From Pseudomonadota bacterium (GTDB lineage Bacteria; Pseudomonadota; Gammaproteobacteria; Steroidobacterales; Steroidobacteraceae): a stretch of 5,863 bases of DNA. Under the pieces are notes generated by a model. The model had not been told where the DNA came from. It saw only the letters and a program-made list of their open reading frames with translations, and made no database searches. Positions within the stretch are counted from its first letter, which is position 1. Each line of letters starts with the position of its first letter. This document shows positions 4,534-5,863 of the stretch, one piece after another. The stretch covers positions 1-5,863 of the forward strand of contig JAKBCE010000155.1 in assembly GCA_021808195.1 (NCBI GenBank), written 5' to 3'. The position numbers and the translations under genes were made by a program.

Positions 4534-5863
4534 TCAGGTCTGGACGTAGCTGCGCTGCACGGCGAGCGGCGGCGGCGTGTACTGGTACATCCAGGTCTCG
4601 GTGAGCGCCTGACCGTTCAGCTGCAGGAACAGCCTGAGATCGATCGGCGCGCCGGCCTCATCGGGTACCAGGTCGAACATCGCGCGCCACCCCCCCTTGA
4701 GCGGCAGCAACGCGCGGGCCGACACGAGTTGCACGTGGCCGTGCGAGGTGCTCACCACCGCCAGCACCTTGTCCCCGGGGTCGAGCATCGGCAGATCGCC
4801 GCCGACGAAATCCACCACGAAGCGCCAGGAGAACTCGGTGCGCTTCTGGCCGACCACGCCGCCGATGCCGTCGCGCGTCGCGTGCACGTGTCCGAGGTGG
4901 GATTTGAAGGGATTTTCGCGACACCAGTACAGGCGGTAACCGTAGGTGTAGTCCCGGCCGGGAACGATCTCCTCGGCGGGATTCCAGAACGCCACGATGT
5001 TGTCCATCGTCTCATCGATGGTCGGGATCTCCACCAGCATGACTGCGCCCTTGCCCCAGGCGCCCTTCGGGGCCACCCAGCAACTCGGCCGCCGGTTGTA
5101 CCAGACCCCATCGTCCTGGTAGTCGGCGAAGTTGTGGTCGCGCTGCATCAGACCGAAGCCGCGCGGATTGTCATCCAGGTAGGAGTTGACGCGCAGTTCG
5201 GCCGGGTTGGTGAGCGGGCGCCAGATCCACTCCCCGACGCCGGTGTGCATCTGCAGGCCGTCGGAGTCGTGGATCTGCGGACGCCAGTCGTCGGCGACCC
5301 GGTGGTCGTTCTCACCGACCAGGTACATGCTGGTCCCGGGTGCAATGCCAAGCCGCTCGATCTGGCGGCGCGGGTAGAGCGTGAAGTCCACGTCCATCAC
5401 CAACGTGCTCGCCACGTCGATGATGAAGCGATAGGCACCGGCGACGCTCGGGGAATCGAGCAGCGCGTACACGGTGAGCAGCGTCGATTCCGGTGCCGGC
5501 TTCTCGAGGTAGAAGGCGACGAAGTCGGGGAATTCCTCCGGCTGAGGCATGCCGGTGTCGATCGCGAGCCCGCGCTGCGACATGCCGTACTGGCCGCTGC
5601 CGTCGACGGCGCGGAAGTACGAGGCGCCCTGAAACACGGCCCGGTCGTCCGCCCAATCGGTGTGGAACAGCACGTTGAATCCGGAGAATCCCAGATGGGT
5701 CGGGATTTCCTTCGGTTTCAGGCCCGAGTGGCTGTAGTCGAACAGGTTCGGATCGAACAGGATCCGGCGCGCAATGTTCTGCTCCAGGGCGTACATGCGC
5801 ACCGGGCGCTTCATGGTGAAGCCGAGGTGATCGAAGCGGATGCGAAAGAAGAGGTCATCCTCG
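4534..5863 (-). CDS. opgD: Periplasmic glucan biosynthesis protein, OpgD-like, 5' end missing
   Basis: OpgG/OpgD proteins act in the periplasm in making osmoregulated periplasmic glucans, the beta-1,2-linked oligosaccharides whose backbone is polymerised by the membrane enzyme OpgH. E. coli OpgD has been reported as an endo-beta-1,2-glucanase (family GH186). About 442 residues are visible. The frame stays open to the window edge, and the preceding residues (RIRFDHLGFT before Met 5814) are family-like, so the ATG at 5814 is internal. Family proteins have about 510-550 residues, so the export signal is outside the window and Sec versus Tat export cannot be judged. Diagnostic blocks are GASYFRAVDGSGQYG, RGLAIDTG, EEFPDF, VYALLDSP, IHDSDGL (coding 5254-5274), GEWIWRPL, NPRGFGLMQRD and ETWMYQY near the C-terminus. 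VWYNRRPSCW, YRLYW and ETWMYQYTPP resemble E. coli OpgD more than OpgG. The family is certain; the D rather than G label is moderate. Confidence 0.93.
   Translation of the reverse strand, partial: EDDLFFRIRFDHLGFTMKRPVRMYALEQNIARRILFDPNLFDYSHSGLKPKEIPTHLGFSGFNVLFHTDWADDRAVFQGASYFRAVDGSGQYGMSQRGLAIDTGMPQPEEFPDFVAFYLEKPAPESTLLTVYALLDSPSVAGAYRFIIDVASTLVMDVDFTLYPRRQIERLGIAPGTSMYLVGENDHRVADDWRPQIHDSDGLQMHTGVGEWIWRPLTNPAELRVNSYLDDNPRGFGLMQRDHNFADYQDDGVWYNRRPSCWVAPKGAWGKGAVMLVEIPTIDETMDNIVAFWNPAEEIVPGRDYTYGYRLYWCRENPFKSHLGHVHATRDGIGGVVGQKRTEFSWRFVVDFVGGDLPMLDPGDKVLAVVSTSHGHVQLVSARALLPLKGGWRAMFDLVPDEAGAPIDLRLFLQLNGQALTETWMYQYTPPPLAVQRSYVQT

Overview
The window is a GC-rich (about two-thirds G+C by eye), gene-dense stretch of a bacterial chromosome. 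It carries six protein-coding genes, two of them cut by the window ends. The gene set (OpgD/OpgG-type periplasmic glucan protein, YhhW-like pirin, GFA-fold protein, EgtB plus EgtD) points to a Gram-negative proteobacterium. A high-GC gammaproteobacterium or betaproteobacterium is most likely, but this is inferred from gene content; no rRNA or other marker is present. I see no tRNA, rRNA, CRISPR array, insertion sequence or phage gene.

Layout. On the + strand, the 3' part of a GFA/CENP-V-fold zinc protein (2-361) is followed after 13 nt by a complete pirin-family bicupin (375-1073) with a good ribosome binding site. The other four genes are on the - strand and end tail-to-tail against pirin, with 16 nt between stops. 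Read in their own direction they are: an OpgD-like glucan biosynthesis protein (4534-5863, N-terminus outside the window), an unassigned class I SAM-dependent methyltransferase (3562-4491), a roughly 210-nt relatively AT-rich intergenic region with a candidate promoter and an inverted repeat, then egtB (2070-3347) and egtD (1090-2073). egtB and egtD overlap by the four bases ATGA.

How the genes work together. EgtD trimethylates histidine to hercynine. EgtB, an iron-dependent sulfoxide synthase, joins hercynine to a cysteine-containing thiol. With a C-S lyase encoded elsewhere this gives ergothioneine, a thione antioxidant. No egtA, egtC or egtE lies here, and the EgtB C-terminus lacks the Asp/Arg pair I recall from the gamma-glutamylcysteine-using mycobacterial enzyme. 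That suggests a two-gene, cysteine-type route. The GFA-like protein and pirin are plausibly linked to thiol or electrophile stress, but this is only a theme. OpgD belongs to osmoregulated periplasmic glucan synthesis, and the methyltransferase between it and egtB has no clear substrate.

I did not find a convincing undescribed system. The items most worth a second look are the orphan methyltransferase, the strong hairpin at its junction with opgD, the egtB upstream region, and the likely sulfur donor of EgtB.
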